Source of the DNA: Ampullaceana balthica
Taxonomy: Eukaryota > Mollusca > Gastropoda > Lymnaeidae
Direction: 5' to 3'
Assembly (NCBI GenBank): GCA_944989445.1
Contig: CALYLW010000559.1
Span: 1 to 64,000, forward strand
DNA length: 64,000 nt
Shown here: in pieces, positions 24,946 through 36,381 of the stretch
How the letters are laid out: each line of letters begins with the position of its first letter
Numbering within the stretch: the first letter of the stretch is position 1
The notes under the pieces: generated by a model
What the model was told of the DNA's origin: nothing
Databases searched by the model: none
What the model saw: only the letters and a program-made list of their open reading frames with translations
Position numbers and translations under genes: made by a program

Positions 24946-24994
24946 GTACTAAAGCCAAGGATTTCGTAATTTAGACTTGCCTGTTTTAAGAAAA

Positions 24995-27900
24995 ATGGCT
25001 GACACAGAAACTCAACCTTCACAAACACCACAAGTACCAGACGATGGTAACGATTCTGATGAGTGGAAGGCTGAAAAATACAGAAACAAAGTGGTTGAAC
25101 GTATGTAAGTAATATGATTTAACATATATACTTTCTGGAAAAGTTTGAAACTGAACGATAAAACAGGTCTTCTTACTTTGCCTGTGCCATATCTTATATT
25201 TAAAATTATATTTTTATTTGGCGGTATGTTAAGTTTGTAAGTATAAGTAAATATGCAGTTTTGGAGCGGATGTTATATTATGGTAATCCTGCAGATTTTA
25301 CACGTATATTATAATTTATTATTTCACAGCGAAATTTAATTTTCTCTTGAGAACTTTCGTTTTTAATTTATTAAATGCATAATTAGGCCCTATATGTCGT
25401 ATTTCAGCTATTACTATTACAGTTACTAGGTACTTCGATACTCGTTCGCGCATCGTTCTGCGCATGTCGTAAATTCACGCAAAAACTGTCATGGCGATTT
25501 TACAGTCGGTCTTTCGGCCACATCGGTAGTTCGCGTTGTACGTCAGTTTTCTAAAAAAAGCCCACTTCGTCATCACAGTTTTATACAGCTTGGTTTTCCG
25601 AACATATCGATACCATTTTTGAAGCGATTTCGAATTTCAACCGGCGGTGTTATACGTTTGAACTGAATTGTGTGACGGTAAACTAATAAACAAATTAACC
25701 CTGAGTATTAAGAGTTTGTGGTTTCAATGTAATCCTGCAACATTCATTTTCTGATTTGAATAACTTTACTTCGTTAAAATTGGCGTAGGTACTCGTTAGT
25801 TATGCTTGGTACAGTGTAAGGACTTGAAGCGAAAAAATGTCAATGCCTCATAAGTCACCTCCCTTCATAAACAAAAGCGTGGGTTGTCGGAAATGGATTT
25901 GCCGATCAATTTACGCAAAAATGAATAAATATAATTATATATTGCAATGGTAAAGTTTACTTAGAGTTATTACAAGGATTGAGTAATTATATTAATAGTA
26001 TTTTGAATAAAAACACAAAAAATAATAAAAAGTACACTATCATTGTGTCAATAATATTTTAACGACTAACTAATAGTAATACTAATACTATTCAATACTA
26101 CTAGTACTAGTCTAATTCTAATAGTTAGAGTTCATTATTCGTAATATTAAAGTCAGTTTACAGAGAAATACAGGTCCAATTAACATTAGACACTAATACT
26201 ATTAGTTTCCTAGTATTAATTCGTAAAGTATTAGTTGAAAGTATTAGTTAATGATATTACAATTAGGCCTACTTATTATTTATATTATTAATATTTATTA
26301 TAATTTATAACTATGATATGTCATGCTAAGTCCAAACTGACTGATACTTACCTTAGAATTAATAATGATAATAGTGATGTAATCCTTTTATTTAATGTTT
26401 GTTGTTAAACATTTTTTGTTATATTTATATCTTACTCACCATCTTCTATTTACAAAGATGAGGACGAGGACATACACTTTTGACAACAAACACTTAATAT
26501 TTTTTACATAAATAATCAAAATAAATAAATCTCAATAATTAAAATACATTACATGTAATGAGATACTTAAATCTTCAAATACTAATTGATTTTAATTTTA
26601 ATTTGAAATTTCAGTAATCAGGCGTCGGGGATGTGGGGTATTTCCAAAAATAATTTATTGTAAATTGCATTCAGTTTTATTTTAAAAGTCAAATACTTAC
26701 CCTTTAAACATTTAAATATAGTTATTGATTTAAATTTACCATATACGTAATTAAAATACATTAGGCATGCAACAGTTTGTACTGATTTATATATATATAT
26801 ATATATAAAATAATGATTTTCGCTATGATTTTTTTCAATGTAGCCTTTAAATATATTTTTTCAAAATTCAAAATCTTGATATACTTTAAACATATCTCGT
26901 TCATTGTTTTGTAAATTGGATTGTCAATGTATCCTAAAAATTTGATACCTTTATCTCTAAAATTAAAAAAGTTGTGAGGGAAAGAGTACAGAATTTTGAA
27001 ATTGGGGTCACAAGTTTTTAAATAAATTATATAGGTTATATAAGGGGCAAAAAAAATCGACAAAAAAATTCATAACTCCACTTCTATAAAAGATAGAAAG
27101 ACAAAACAAGTGTTTTTGAAAAGGTCTTAGCAAGCCCTTTAAAATGATATATTATTTAAGCCTATTGGACTACATTTAAATTTTCTGTCAAAGTACCTAC
27201 AGTTACAGTGCTAATTTGTAAGTCTTTCTAATTTCTAAGCCATTTTTTCGGCTCTCAACAGTAAATAGTCTGATGATGACGCAACCATTTTTTTAATTAT
27301 CAAACTACATGCCGGATTGTCCGATAAGATGCCAAATGGAAATTTCTCACTTACAAACAAAGAAAATAAGAATCAAACATCTAGTAACAAAATAAAAAAA
27401 AGAAATTTTCTTTAAAATATTTATTTATCTTCTAAGAACATTAAAATAGATGAATAATACTTTTAAAAAATATCTTCAGTCAGTAAATTTATTTTAGCAT
27501 GGGTCGAGCCAGGTAAAAAACATCTGGCAGCAGTTCGCTAGGTAAACAAAATGGACGTATCGTGACCACATTATGATTATGTATTATATAGAGCCGAAAA
27601 AATGCATTTGAAATTAAAAAGACTCACAAATTAGCGCTGTAATAGCTGAAATACGACATATAATAATGCATTTAATAAATTAAAAGTGTAAGTTCTCATG
27701 AGAAAATTAAATTTCGCTGTGAAATAATAAATTATAATATACGTGTAAAATCTGCAGGATTACCTTATATTATTTCGCAGTGACTTTTAATTTCGTAGTG
27801 AGAACTTATGTTTTTTAATTTATTAAATGCATTAATGATTAATTAAGATGGTTAGGACATGTAAAAAGAATGAGCCCGGGTCGCATCCCCAAGGATCTAT

Positions 27901-30900
27901 ATCAGTGATGGCGAACCTTTTTGGGACAGCTTGCCCAAAATTCAATTAAAACCTACTTTTATATAGCAAAGTGACAGCACAGCGGTTTGTGTAAGGAGTA
28001 ATATTTTAGTTGCGTTCCAGCTGATGAGGCTCTGCGTGCCGTCTGTGACACGCGTGGTATAGGTTCGCCATCACTGTCCTAAATGGAGATCTGGCATTGG
28101 GAAAGAGGAAGACAGGTCACCCACGTCTCCGATATAAAGATGTCTGCCAGAGGGACATGAAAGCAGCCAGCATAAGCACAAGTGACCGGGAGTGTAAAGC
28201 AGAAGACTGATCTACGTGGCGCACAGCTGTCAAGGAGGGCGTAAAACTAGCCGAGGAGCGCAGGATGGAGCGGGCTATAGACAGAAGAACTAGGAGAAAG
28301 ACCAGAACATTAGGAATCACAGAACTCGTGTGCAAAAGCTGTGGTTAAGACTGAAACTGAAGGATAGGACTGCTCAGCCACACGAGGAAATGCAACCAAA
28401 CCCAACAGTGATGCACCATCGTCTCGCGAGATGGAAGGATGCTGAAGAAATGCATTAATATATGTTACATGAATATTCAAGCTATTGCAGTGCTAATTTT
28501 TAAGGCTTTTTAATTTCTGAGGCATTTTTTTCCTTCTTGAAAAATTTGTAATAAAAGATGTTTTCACTTTCACAAGTCACAGCGTGATTTATTGCAATCA
28601 TTAAAAGCTACCTTGATGAGACAGGTCATAGCCTCGGAGATGGGTTTAGAGAAAACCTGTACAATATAAATGAACAGGCTCTATGTCCTGTCTCTAAACA
28701 CTTCAACAGTGCTGATCTTGGCGGGATTTAAGATATTGCAGCTACTGGCATTTTATATGCGAACAATACAGTTCACCGACAAAACGGCCCCGACAAATGG
28801 GCTCGGACAAAACGGCCCTGGACTAATAGTAAAAAATACAATCAAATATTATATTCGTAATTTTACTCACCGATTCAATGTCAGGTTTAGCTCACAAGAA
28901 AAAATATAATGACATCACAAGAATGAATTTAATAGCCTTTACTTGATATGGTACCAATCACGATTGTTTCTTGACAAGAAATAATATAATAACATCAAAA
29001 GAAATAATTTTACAATTTGACCACTTTTTTTAAGGGTGAAAAAGTTGACAAAAGCTTAAAATGCAATAAAATATAAATTTTTGGTTTAAAAATGTAAACA
29101 ATTTGTCTAGGGCCGTTTTGACGGGTTACCGAGCAATACCCATAAGAGGTTCAACATGGAAAATTAGATTTATAAAACGATTTGGTACATTGGCTCCATC
29201 TGGATGAAACCAAATTCACAAGTTTACATAACTGTGGAATCTGTTTTCCAGTTGTGGTTTTTACTGTAACTTTTAATATGTCCTTCTTTTTCTTATATAC
29301 TGTGTCATTGTTGTTTTTTTATCTTTACTTAATTATTATTTTTCCATGATATAGAATGTCTTATATAATATAAATATAATTTTAATACTTGTGCAAGTTA
29401 TTTGTACTGATGAAGGCATTAGCTGAAACGTCTCCTTTTGTATTAGTCAGTTAATAAAACTTTAATTTAATGTTTTGATCACACAATTTGTGTATCTTGT
29501 GTTTTATTGTTTGTATGTTAATGAAAGATTTTAAAACATTTATGACATGAACTCAAGCCATGTTATTAATATAATGAAAATAGGGCCTTTTTTCCTTGAT
29601 TGAGTAAAATAGGCAACTGTATTGGAGTCATTAAGATGGGAGATGTGGGTTCAAATTCTACCTAAACAGAAATATCAACAGATTTGAGACATGACTGCAT
29701 TGTATATTTAGTGAAAGACATTACATCTAAATGAAGTGGGAAAAGTCACTTACTCCAAAATTGCATTGAATCAAAAACAAATTTATTGTCTATAGAGTTG
29801 TGTGTTCATCTAAGCTTAATTCATTTCAGCCAAGAAGAGATCACAAAAACTGAGTCTCAAGTCCCAAAGTCAGCTGCTGAACTTGAAGAGTTTGTCTTTT
29901 CTAAAGCAACATCAAGGGTATGTTATTTTATCATTCTATCTTGAGTCACTTTTGTGGTTGTACAGTACGTCAGTAAAGTAGGATCAAAGAGAGGTAGGGA
30001 GTGAAAAAATTTGACAGTTTTCCTTAACAGTTAAATCTAAACGATTTCAGCCATCATTGTTTAAGACTGAAAAAATTAAACTTTGCTAATATTGAAACTA
30101 TTTAATTGCTTGGTTAATTTATATATACAGCTTTATAAAGTATAAACAATGTTGTTAATTATTTTTCTCACAGAAAAGTTACCTTGATCTTGTTGCAAGA
30201 ATTTTGATCTACATTTCAGAATTCAGTAAGTTTATAAATAAATATATAAATAAAAATGTTTATATTTACATGTATTTCTATATTTTTTTATTATTTTTTA
30301 AATTTTTATTTGTTCACTTATATAGCGCAGTACCCCAGCCTACAGCTGGGCTCACAGCGCTTTACAAACATGTTCAACAACTACATAAAACACATTGCAC
30401 TCTAAATCTTCCTAAACATAGTTACACACACAAAATTTCATATAAATGTTCAGAAATGGACGCATCACCGTCATAGACTGTTAATTTGATAGAGCAAGAA
30501 TGTCCTTAGCGAAACAGGAATCCATGATGAAGATCCTGATCCAGAAATAATAACAAGACAAATACACACAATTAAATCAAAAGTTCAAGGCTGTGCATGC
30601 CTGTTAGGCGTAGCCTCGTTATCAAGATTCCACCAAGAAGTTTAATGGTTGTCCAGTGGTTTGTTGTAGTCTGTATCATTTCCATCAGGTTGAACCAAGT
30701 CACCTTGTAGCGAGAGTTCAGTCTTTTTTCCACTCATGTTTGTAATAAGTTACACACGCCAAGACAACGCTCAAGTCAACGAAAGAAATTTAATTATATA
30801 TATTTATTTATTTACATATTTATTTATATGGAGATAGATTTTAAAAACTAACTAATATTCAAAAGAACCATAGCGTTGTAATTTCATTCATGGGTTATTA

Positions 30901-31004
30901 AATTAATATTGAAATTTTTTACAGATAAAAAGAAGGAAAAGAAAGACACTGATGAAGGTGACAAGAAACCTTGTGAGGAGGGCGAGGAAAAGAAAGAGTT
31001 GTGA
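24995..31004 (+). CDS. KIX-only paralogue of MED15, 109 residues
   Basis: Coding exons 24995-25104, 29830-29917, 30174-30225 and 30925-31004, all with AG/GT borders. The start ATG (AAAAATGG) is followed by an acidic leader of about 22 residues (MADTETQPSQTPQVPDDGND). Residues about 23-83 form a KIX domain aligning without gaps to that of MED15 next door (about 27 of 61 identical by eye; shared PKS, EE-VF-KA and YLDLVAR blocks). The last 25 residues are lysine/glutamate-rich and end in stop TGA. Intron phases 2, 0, 1 and the lengths of exons 2 (88 bp) and 3 (52 bp) are the same as in MED15. The glutamine-rich and Mediator-anchoring parts are absent, so it should not join Mediator like MED15. 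It could bind activation domains as a competitor or adaptor, which is inference. It is not a retrocopy, since introns are retained. Confidence 0.88.
25285..25415 (+). repeat. Left arm of a 130-bp inverted repeat
   Basis: GTAATCCTGCAGATTTTACA and the following 110 bp recur as a close reverse complement at 27640-27770, in the same intron of the KIX-only gene. A second mirrored block (TTTTTTCGGCTC at about 27243, GAGCCGAAAAAA at about 27591) is nested nearby. This may be a large foldback element or two decayed copies of one MITE family. Confidence 0.75.
25416..27639. other. KIX-only gene intron 1, AT-rich, no gene seen
   Basis: Only low-complexity AT-rich DNA and a short (TA)n at about 26789. 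A 100-codon minus-strand frame (27063-26761) is low-complexity and unsupported. Confidence 0.45.
27640..27770 (-). repeat. Right arm of the 130-bp inverted repeat
   Basis: Reverse complement of 25285-25415 with few differences. Confidence 0.75.
27842..28445 (+). mobile_element. LINE 3'-end fragment split by a small hAT element
   Basis: Translation gives [20 protein letters not shown], then, after the insertion at 27903-28076, LALGKRKTGHPRLRYKDVCQ and RRTRRKTRTLGITELVCKSCG. These follow the C terminus of the RT at 58538-60117 in order. In-frame stops and shifts are present. The 3' hairpin CGTCTCGCGAGATGG lies at about 28424. Confidence 0.85.
27903..28076. mobile_element. hAT-type MITE, 174 bp
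   Basis: Perfect 16-bp terminal inverted repeats, CAGTGATGGCGAACCT and AGGTTCGCCATCACTG. It interrupts a LINE coding sequence between the codons for KDLY and the following residues. Flanks ATCTATAT and TCCTAAAT match at five of eight positions, a decayed target duplication at best. Confidence 0.85.
28771..29140. mobile_element. MITE-like element with CAAAACGGCCC ends
   Basis: TTCACCGACAAAACGGCCCC near the left is mirrored by GGGCCGTTTTGACGGGTTAC at the right, with AT-rich, non-coding DNA between. Class uncertain. Confidence 0.55.
29141..29829. other. KIX-only gene intron 1, 3' part, no feature seen
   Basis: No repeat or exon recognised before the splice acceptor at 29829. Confidence 0.4.
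30297..30480 (-). mobile_element. CR1/L2-like LINE 3' end fragment
   Basis: The minus strand carries the AAAGCGCTGTGAGCCCAGCT motif near the 3' end, as in the copies at 3868-4437 and 39505-39907. It is a short 5'-truncated copy inside intron 3 of the KIX-only gene. Confidence 0.6.
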
Positions 31005-32098
31005 CTTGGCTAGTGACAGCCTGAAGAACCACAATCACGACCATGCAGGTCTTTTATTTTAACAGGTGGTGCTGCTCTTACATTTGTAGTAATCTCAATG
31101 GCAAAATTTCTCAACTAAAAATATAAGTTCTATACCCTCTGCAAGAAAACATGATGAGATAACAGTTGTAAAGAAGAGGCAACCAGGCCCTTGCCTAAAT
31201 TAATTCAGCAAATAGTAACTTCCAATGAGACAGAGAAGACAATGTCTACCTGATTTGTGTATTGTTCCCGTTGTAGATGAACCATTTTTTTTTAAACTAT
31301 CTAAATAGAGAAGTATTTATCAATTTTGCAAAGTGTAGAGTAGAAATGAAACAGATCCGAGAAGTGTTTTTAAAACAATTTGAAACTGTCAGTAAATGAA
31401 TATCTTAAATTAAAATGTGTGCTGAAATAAGTCGATGATCGATAACATGTAACATCCAATGTTGACTACTGAGTGTATGAAGCTGTAATGTATTTCTTCT
31501 GTACACTTACTAGACATTATTATTCTTACTTTAACTCAAAGGAATATGCCATAAGATAATAGTTGGTTTTTTTTTAATGTATACAAGCTTTCATGTCTCC
31601 CCCACCCTTGTTTTGTTTTGTTCATATGTTTTTGAGATTCGAGCAGTGCCTTAGAAGCTGAACTATTTTAGTGATCTTATTTTTCATCATTGATTTATTT
31701 TTTGGACTGCTGGAGACTGTATCTTGTATTTTATTTAAAAGCTTCATCGCAGTCCTTTCTTTATGAAAATTGTCTGCCTGAGAAATGATATTCAATTTAC
31801 TTGAGTTTTACCTTTATGGGTTTCTGCGGTATAATCTTGAAATTTTCTGCCAAAGTCGTATTCAAATTAAACCAGCCTTGTGTGATATTACTACTCAGAC
31901 TTTATATAAATAATGTTTAATTTAATGTACTTACGATTTAATGGTGCTAAAAGAAAAACTATGATACTTTTTTACAGTATTTGATGATATTTAAATCATG
32001 TGCCAACTGATTTTTATATTGGCTACAAATTTATATTACACATGTAACAAGTTTTTTTTGTGCAATATTTTCAAAGTTTGATGTAATTTCCCACCTAT

Positions 32099-32104
32099 AA
32101 TAAA
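32099..32104 (+). terminator. Poly(A) signal AATAAA for the KIX-only gene
   Basis: AATAAA about 1.1 kb after the stop codon at 31004, followed by a T/GT-rich stretch. It is a plausible end of a long 3' UTR, and other uses cannot be excluded. Confidence 0.45.
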
Positions 32105-32679
32105 GCATTTAGTGATTTTGCTGTATTTGTTTTTTTAGATTAATAATTTATGTAAAATAAGAGGTAGAATATTTGTTCAATGTTGCTAAGTAAAATAAAA
32201 TAGTCTTATTTTAATGATTTGTTGTGTTGTTATTGGAAAGAAACACATGAAGACCTCAAGGGAAGAAACGGCAACGTGACATTTTTGTAGTTTTGAAATA
32301 TTGAAGTTCAAAAGTTCAAACTGTACAGATTTACATTTACCATTAATTAACTAAATACATTTTATTTTTTCATATGGTCAGAGACTTTATTTTATTTTTT
32401 CATAAAAACTCATTCAGAACCTTCTATTTTTGAGACTCTTTCAGATAGAGAGGATAACTTTAAAAATTCAAAAATTGTCACATAGCTGTTACTTCCCTTG
32501 AGTTCTTCAAAATACTTAGCATGTTTTTTTACTCAGCCTCAGCGCATATCTTTTTTTTTGAGTGAGAAGGAAAGACACTCAAATGCGTTTCCAACTTTGC
32601 CCATGAAACTATTCATATCCAAGGAGATGCCATCTTACATACCTATAGATACACCTTATACTCCTCCTGGGACATAAGT
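32105..32679. other. Intergenic, no feature seen
   Basis: AT-rich spacer between the KIX-only gene and the first SINE. Confidence 0.45.
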
Positions 32680-32935
32680 ATTGTCTAATCTATACAGACG
32701 CTTCTTCTATACAGAAGATTATTGCGTCCCACAGACCATGCCGGTCTGTTGGCAAGTGACGCAGTGTTCACAGCTATGAGGGTTCCACGTAATTCCCAGC
32801 CACCTTTAGTGTTATTTGGAGATGGATTGACTCGGGGACACCCTTGGCCCAGGGAACAAATCACTGGCTTCACAGAGATTTGAACCCATGACCATTGGTT
32901 CGCCAGCCAAGCGCACATGCCACTTGACAAGATTT
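32680..32935 (-). mobile_element. tRNA-derived SINE, (TAAGA)-tail family
   Basis: Reverse-oriented copy: the tRNA-like head is at the high-coordinate end (box B-like GGGTTCAAATC on the minus strand) and the tail near 32690 (TCTATACAGACGCTTCTTC). It matches the cleaner copy at 44686-44970. Confidence 0.75.
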
Positions 32936-33817
32936 TCCCACCCATCTCTGTACTGTTCTTTTATTTCCCATTGCTTCCAATTCCTGGTATATTCCATACT
33001 TTGTGTCTCTCTAGCTTGCCTTTGTGTCTATCTAGCTTCCCTTTGTGTCTCTTTCTCTAACGTCTCCATATAATTTTGGGCCCTCCTCTCTTTCTTTATC
33101 ATTGTGGGTTCCCTGTCAGAGATTAACTGCTGGAGTTACCCTACCCCCCCCCAAATTTATTTTTTTTTAAATTCTTTCCCCATAATTTTTTATTACCTAG
33201 TATGGCCATTGCCAGTCTGATATAGAAATACTCCTCTATAGTACAGAACAAATATCGCCCCGAGTCTATTATTTCACATTGTTGCTGATAATTTGTCGTC
33301 ACTTTCCCTCAATGTATTAATGGGGAGACTGTTTTTGTCGTCACATTCCCTCAATGATTGGGACACTCTTCAGTAATTTCGGCGCAGTTATCCAAATACA
33401 AGCAACCTAAGGGACTTCTTTCCGTGTCCATCCACTCCGGGAACTTTCGTAAGGGATTGTGTGGAGTGTAGAGGATTCAGCGCCTTTAAAGGTGTTTTGA
33501 TGTGAGCTCTTTCAAATAATGCGATGCCAATCTATCTGCACGCCCGTGTGTCAGGGGTATGAGAATCACTGTGAGTGAATGCTTGGTGACTGGAGTGAAC
33601 GCTAGCCACGAATATGATGTTTAGTGAACTGTTGGTCACATGCGTGTGTGGGCAGAGGACACGCCGGGGTCAGGGAGAGACCAGGTGAGACAGTTCAGAC
33701 CGGTCGGGCGAGACGGTCAGTGGTAGCCGCAGAGTTGCGGGGAGACAAGAGTTGTAGCGTGTCGCCCAGGAGTTGTAGCGTGTTGCCCAAGAGTCGGTCG
33801 GGTTTTGGACCGATGTG

Positions 33818-35210
33818 ACTTAGAGATGTTTTATATATAGGTAGCTGTGAAGTTGATACTCGAGCATGGGCCCAGGAGCGGTCACGTCAGACCGAGGGGA
33901 CTTAGAGATGTTTTATATATAGGTAGCTGTGAAGTTGATACTCGAGCATGGGCCCAGGAGTGGTCACGTCAGACCGAGGGGACTTAGAGATGTTTTATAT
34001 ATAGGTAGCTGTGAAGTTGATACTCGAGCATGGGCCCAGGAGCGGTCACGTCAGACCGAGGGGACTTAGAGATGCTTTATATATAGGTAGCTGTGAAGCT
34101 GATACTCGGGCATGGGCCCAGGAGCGGTCACGTCAGACCGAGGGGACTTAGAGATGTTTTATATATAGGTAGCTGTGAAGCTGATACTCGGGCATGGGCC
34201 CAGCGGTCACGTCGAGACCGAGGGGACTTAGAGATGTTTTATATATAGGTAGCTGTGAAGCTGATACTCTGGCATGGGCCCAGGAGCGGTCACGTCAGAC
34301 CGAGGGGACTTAGAGATGCTTTATATATAGGTAGCTGTGAAGCTGATACTCGGGCATGGGCCCAGGAGCGGTCACGTCAGACCGAGGGGACTTAGAGATG
34401 TTTTATATATAGGTAGCTGTGAAGCTGATACTCGGGCATGGGCCCAGGAGCGGTCACGTCAGACCGAGGGGACTTAGAGATGTTTTATATATAGGTAGCT
34501 GTGAAGCTGATACTCTGGCATGGGCCCAGGAGCGGTCACGTCAGACCGAGGGGACTTAGAGATGTTTTATATATAGGTAGCTGTGAAGTTGATACTCGGG
34601 CATGGGCCCAGGAGCGGTCACGTCAGACCGAGGGGACTTAGAGATGCTTTATATATAGGTAGCTGTGAAGCTGATACTCGGGCATGGGCCCAGGAGCGGT
34701 CACGTCAGACCGAGGGGACTTAGAGATGTTTTATATATAGGTAGCTGTGAAGCTGATACTCTGGCATGGGCCCAGGAGCGGTCACGTCAGACCGAGGGGA
34801 CTTAGAGATGCATTATATATAGGTAGCTGTGAAGCTGATACTCGGGCATGGGCCCAGGAGCGGTCACGTCAGACCGAGGGGACTTAGAGATGCTTTATAT
34901 ATAGGTAGCTGTGAAGCTGATACTCGGGCATGGGCCCAGGAGCGGTCACGTCAGACCGAGGGGACTTAGAGATGTTTTATATATAGGTAGCTGTGAAGCT
35001 GATACTCGGGCATGGGCCCAGGAGCGGTCACGTCAGACCGAGGGGACTTAGAGATGTTTTATATATAGGTAGCTGTGAAGCTGATACTCTGGCATGGGCC
35101 CAGGAGCGGTCACGTCAGACCGAGGGGACTTAGAGATGTTTTATATATAGGTAGCTGTGAAGCTGATACTCTGGCATGGGCCCAGGAGCGGTCACGTCAG
35201 ACCGAGGGCC
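33818..35210. repeat. 82-bp VNTR, about 17 copies
   Basis: Unit contains ACTTAGAGATGTTTTATATA, CTGTGAAGCTGATACTCGGG and CATGGGCCCAGGAGCGGTCA. Each copy therefore carries a TATA-like TTTTATATATAGG and a GGTCACGTCAG block. Variants (CGGGC/CTGGC, GTTTT/GCTTT) alternate along the array, suggesting higher-order spread. The GC-rich flanks (33290-33817 and 35211-35420) differ in composition from the neighbouring DNA, so the array may sit inside a larger mobile element. Confidence 0.95.
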
Positions 35211-35419
35211 ATGCTTGTGAAGTAACTGTAGTGTCGAGTTGTGTGTACAGCCAGTGATTATAAAAGTTATATTTGCTGTCCAGGCAGGACAGCCAGTTTG
35301 TTTACAGTGTGATAAACAGTTAAAGTATATATCATTGTGTCCTTTATTAGTGTCTTGTATGCAAGCGGAGAGCAAGGCAACACAATCCTATAACATCGAG
35401 ACCTGACAAGTGGCAGAAT

Positions 35420-35995
35420 CCTGTCTATTCGCCCGTTCAGTGCCTAATTCGAACTGCTGAGTTTTTTCTTCTAAACGTTGTAGTGTATTCTCAAGTTAAA
35501 CTATAAATATTTAATTTATTTTTTAAAACTTGAGCAATTTATCTTTATTTATTCTTTCATGGCACATGGCATACATTAATTACAATGTAGCAAAAACACT
35601 TGCACAAGTGCCAACATTTATTTAATAATTAAATGGCAATATTCAACAGAGGCTTGTCATAGCTGATCACAGATTAAGTATTACATGTATTGACATATAA
35701 TTAAACATCGTGAAAGAGAATGGGAATGTCCCTCAGGCAGGATCAGGTCCAAAGTTTGAGAATCACTACACTAGTGACCTTGAAGTCAACAAAGTTTGCC
35801 ACCACCACTGTCTCGAGTTAATTAAATTACGACAAAAATTAGTTGGGGAGGGAGCGAGGGTAGTCAGAAATCTTGTTTATTGGGTGACGATGGATATTCA
35901 AAATTATTGGGTGGCATAGTCAATTATACTTTAGTGAGAAACTGGTAACTTATAATTTATAAGGGGTGGGGGGGCGCTCTGAAATTTTAATTTAT
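35420..35995. other. Intergenic, no gene seen
   Basis: AT-rich. GTCCAAAGTTTGAGAATCAC at about 35749 resembles a hAT 3' terminus, but no partner end was found. Confidence 0.4.
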
Positions 35996-35999
35996 TAGG

Positions 36000-36300
36000 G
36001 GTGTGGGAAATTATAAATTATTAGGGGGCGTGGGAAATTATAATTTATTAGGGGGCGTGGTAAATTAAAATTTATTAGGGTGCCTGGTAAATTAAAATTT
36101 ATTACGGGGTGTGGTAAATTAAAATTTATTAGGGGGTGTGGTAAATTAAAATTTATTAGGGGGCCTGGTAAATTAAAATTTATTAGGGGGCCTGGTAAAT
36201 TAAAATTTATTACGGGGTGTGGTAAATTAAAATTTATTACGGGGTGTGGTAAATTAAAATTTATTACGGGGTGTGGTAAATTAAAATTTATTAAGTGGCA
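36000..36300. repeat. 27-bp minisatellite
   Basis: About eleven copies of a 27-bp unit such as GTGGTAAATTAAAATTTATT with GGGGTGT/GGGGCCT variants. Being a multiple of three, it creates spurious nonapeptide frames on both strands. It lies just downstream of the receptor stop codon. Confidence 0.95.
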
Positions 36301-36381
36301 TGATTGATACATTATAATTTGTTAAGGGATTTGGTAATAATAATTTAATCATTGCAATCCAACTGGGCTCATGGCTCATAC

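Larger units (their letters stand above)
23952..24994. promoter_or_regulatory. Divergent promoter region between MED15 and the KIX-only gene
   Basis: This interval separates the MED15 start codon (23951, minus) from the KIX-only start codon (24995, plus), so both promoters must lie here unless non-coding 5' exons exist. It contains a TATA-like box, a perfect CRE and an AP-1 consensus near the KIX side, and a SINE-tail remnant, (TTATC)n, at about 24449-24490. No TATA-like element is obvious on the MED15 side. The promoter function is inferred from gene layout. Confidence 0.6.

Noticed and set aside
35395..35425. Possible retroviral primer binding site (ACAAGTGGCAGAATCC) after an LTR-like end
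   Set aside because: No matching tRNA 3' end identified with confidence, no gag/pol downstream and no target duplication.
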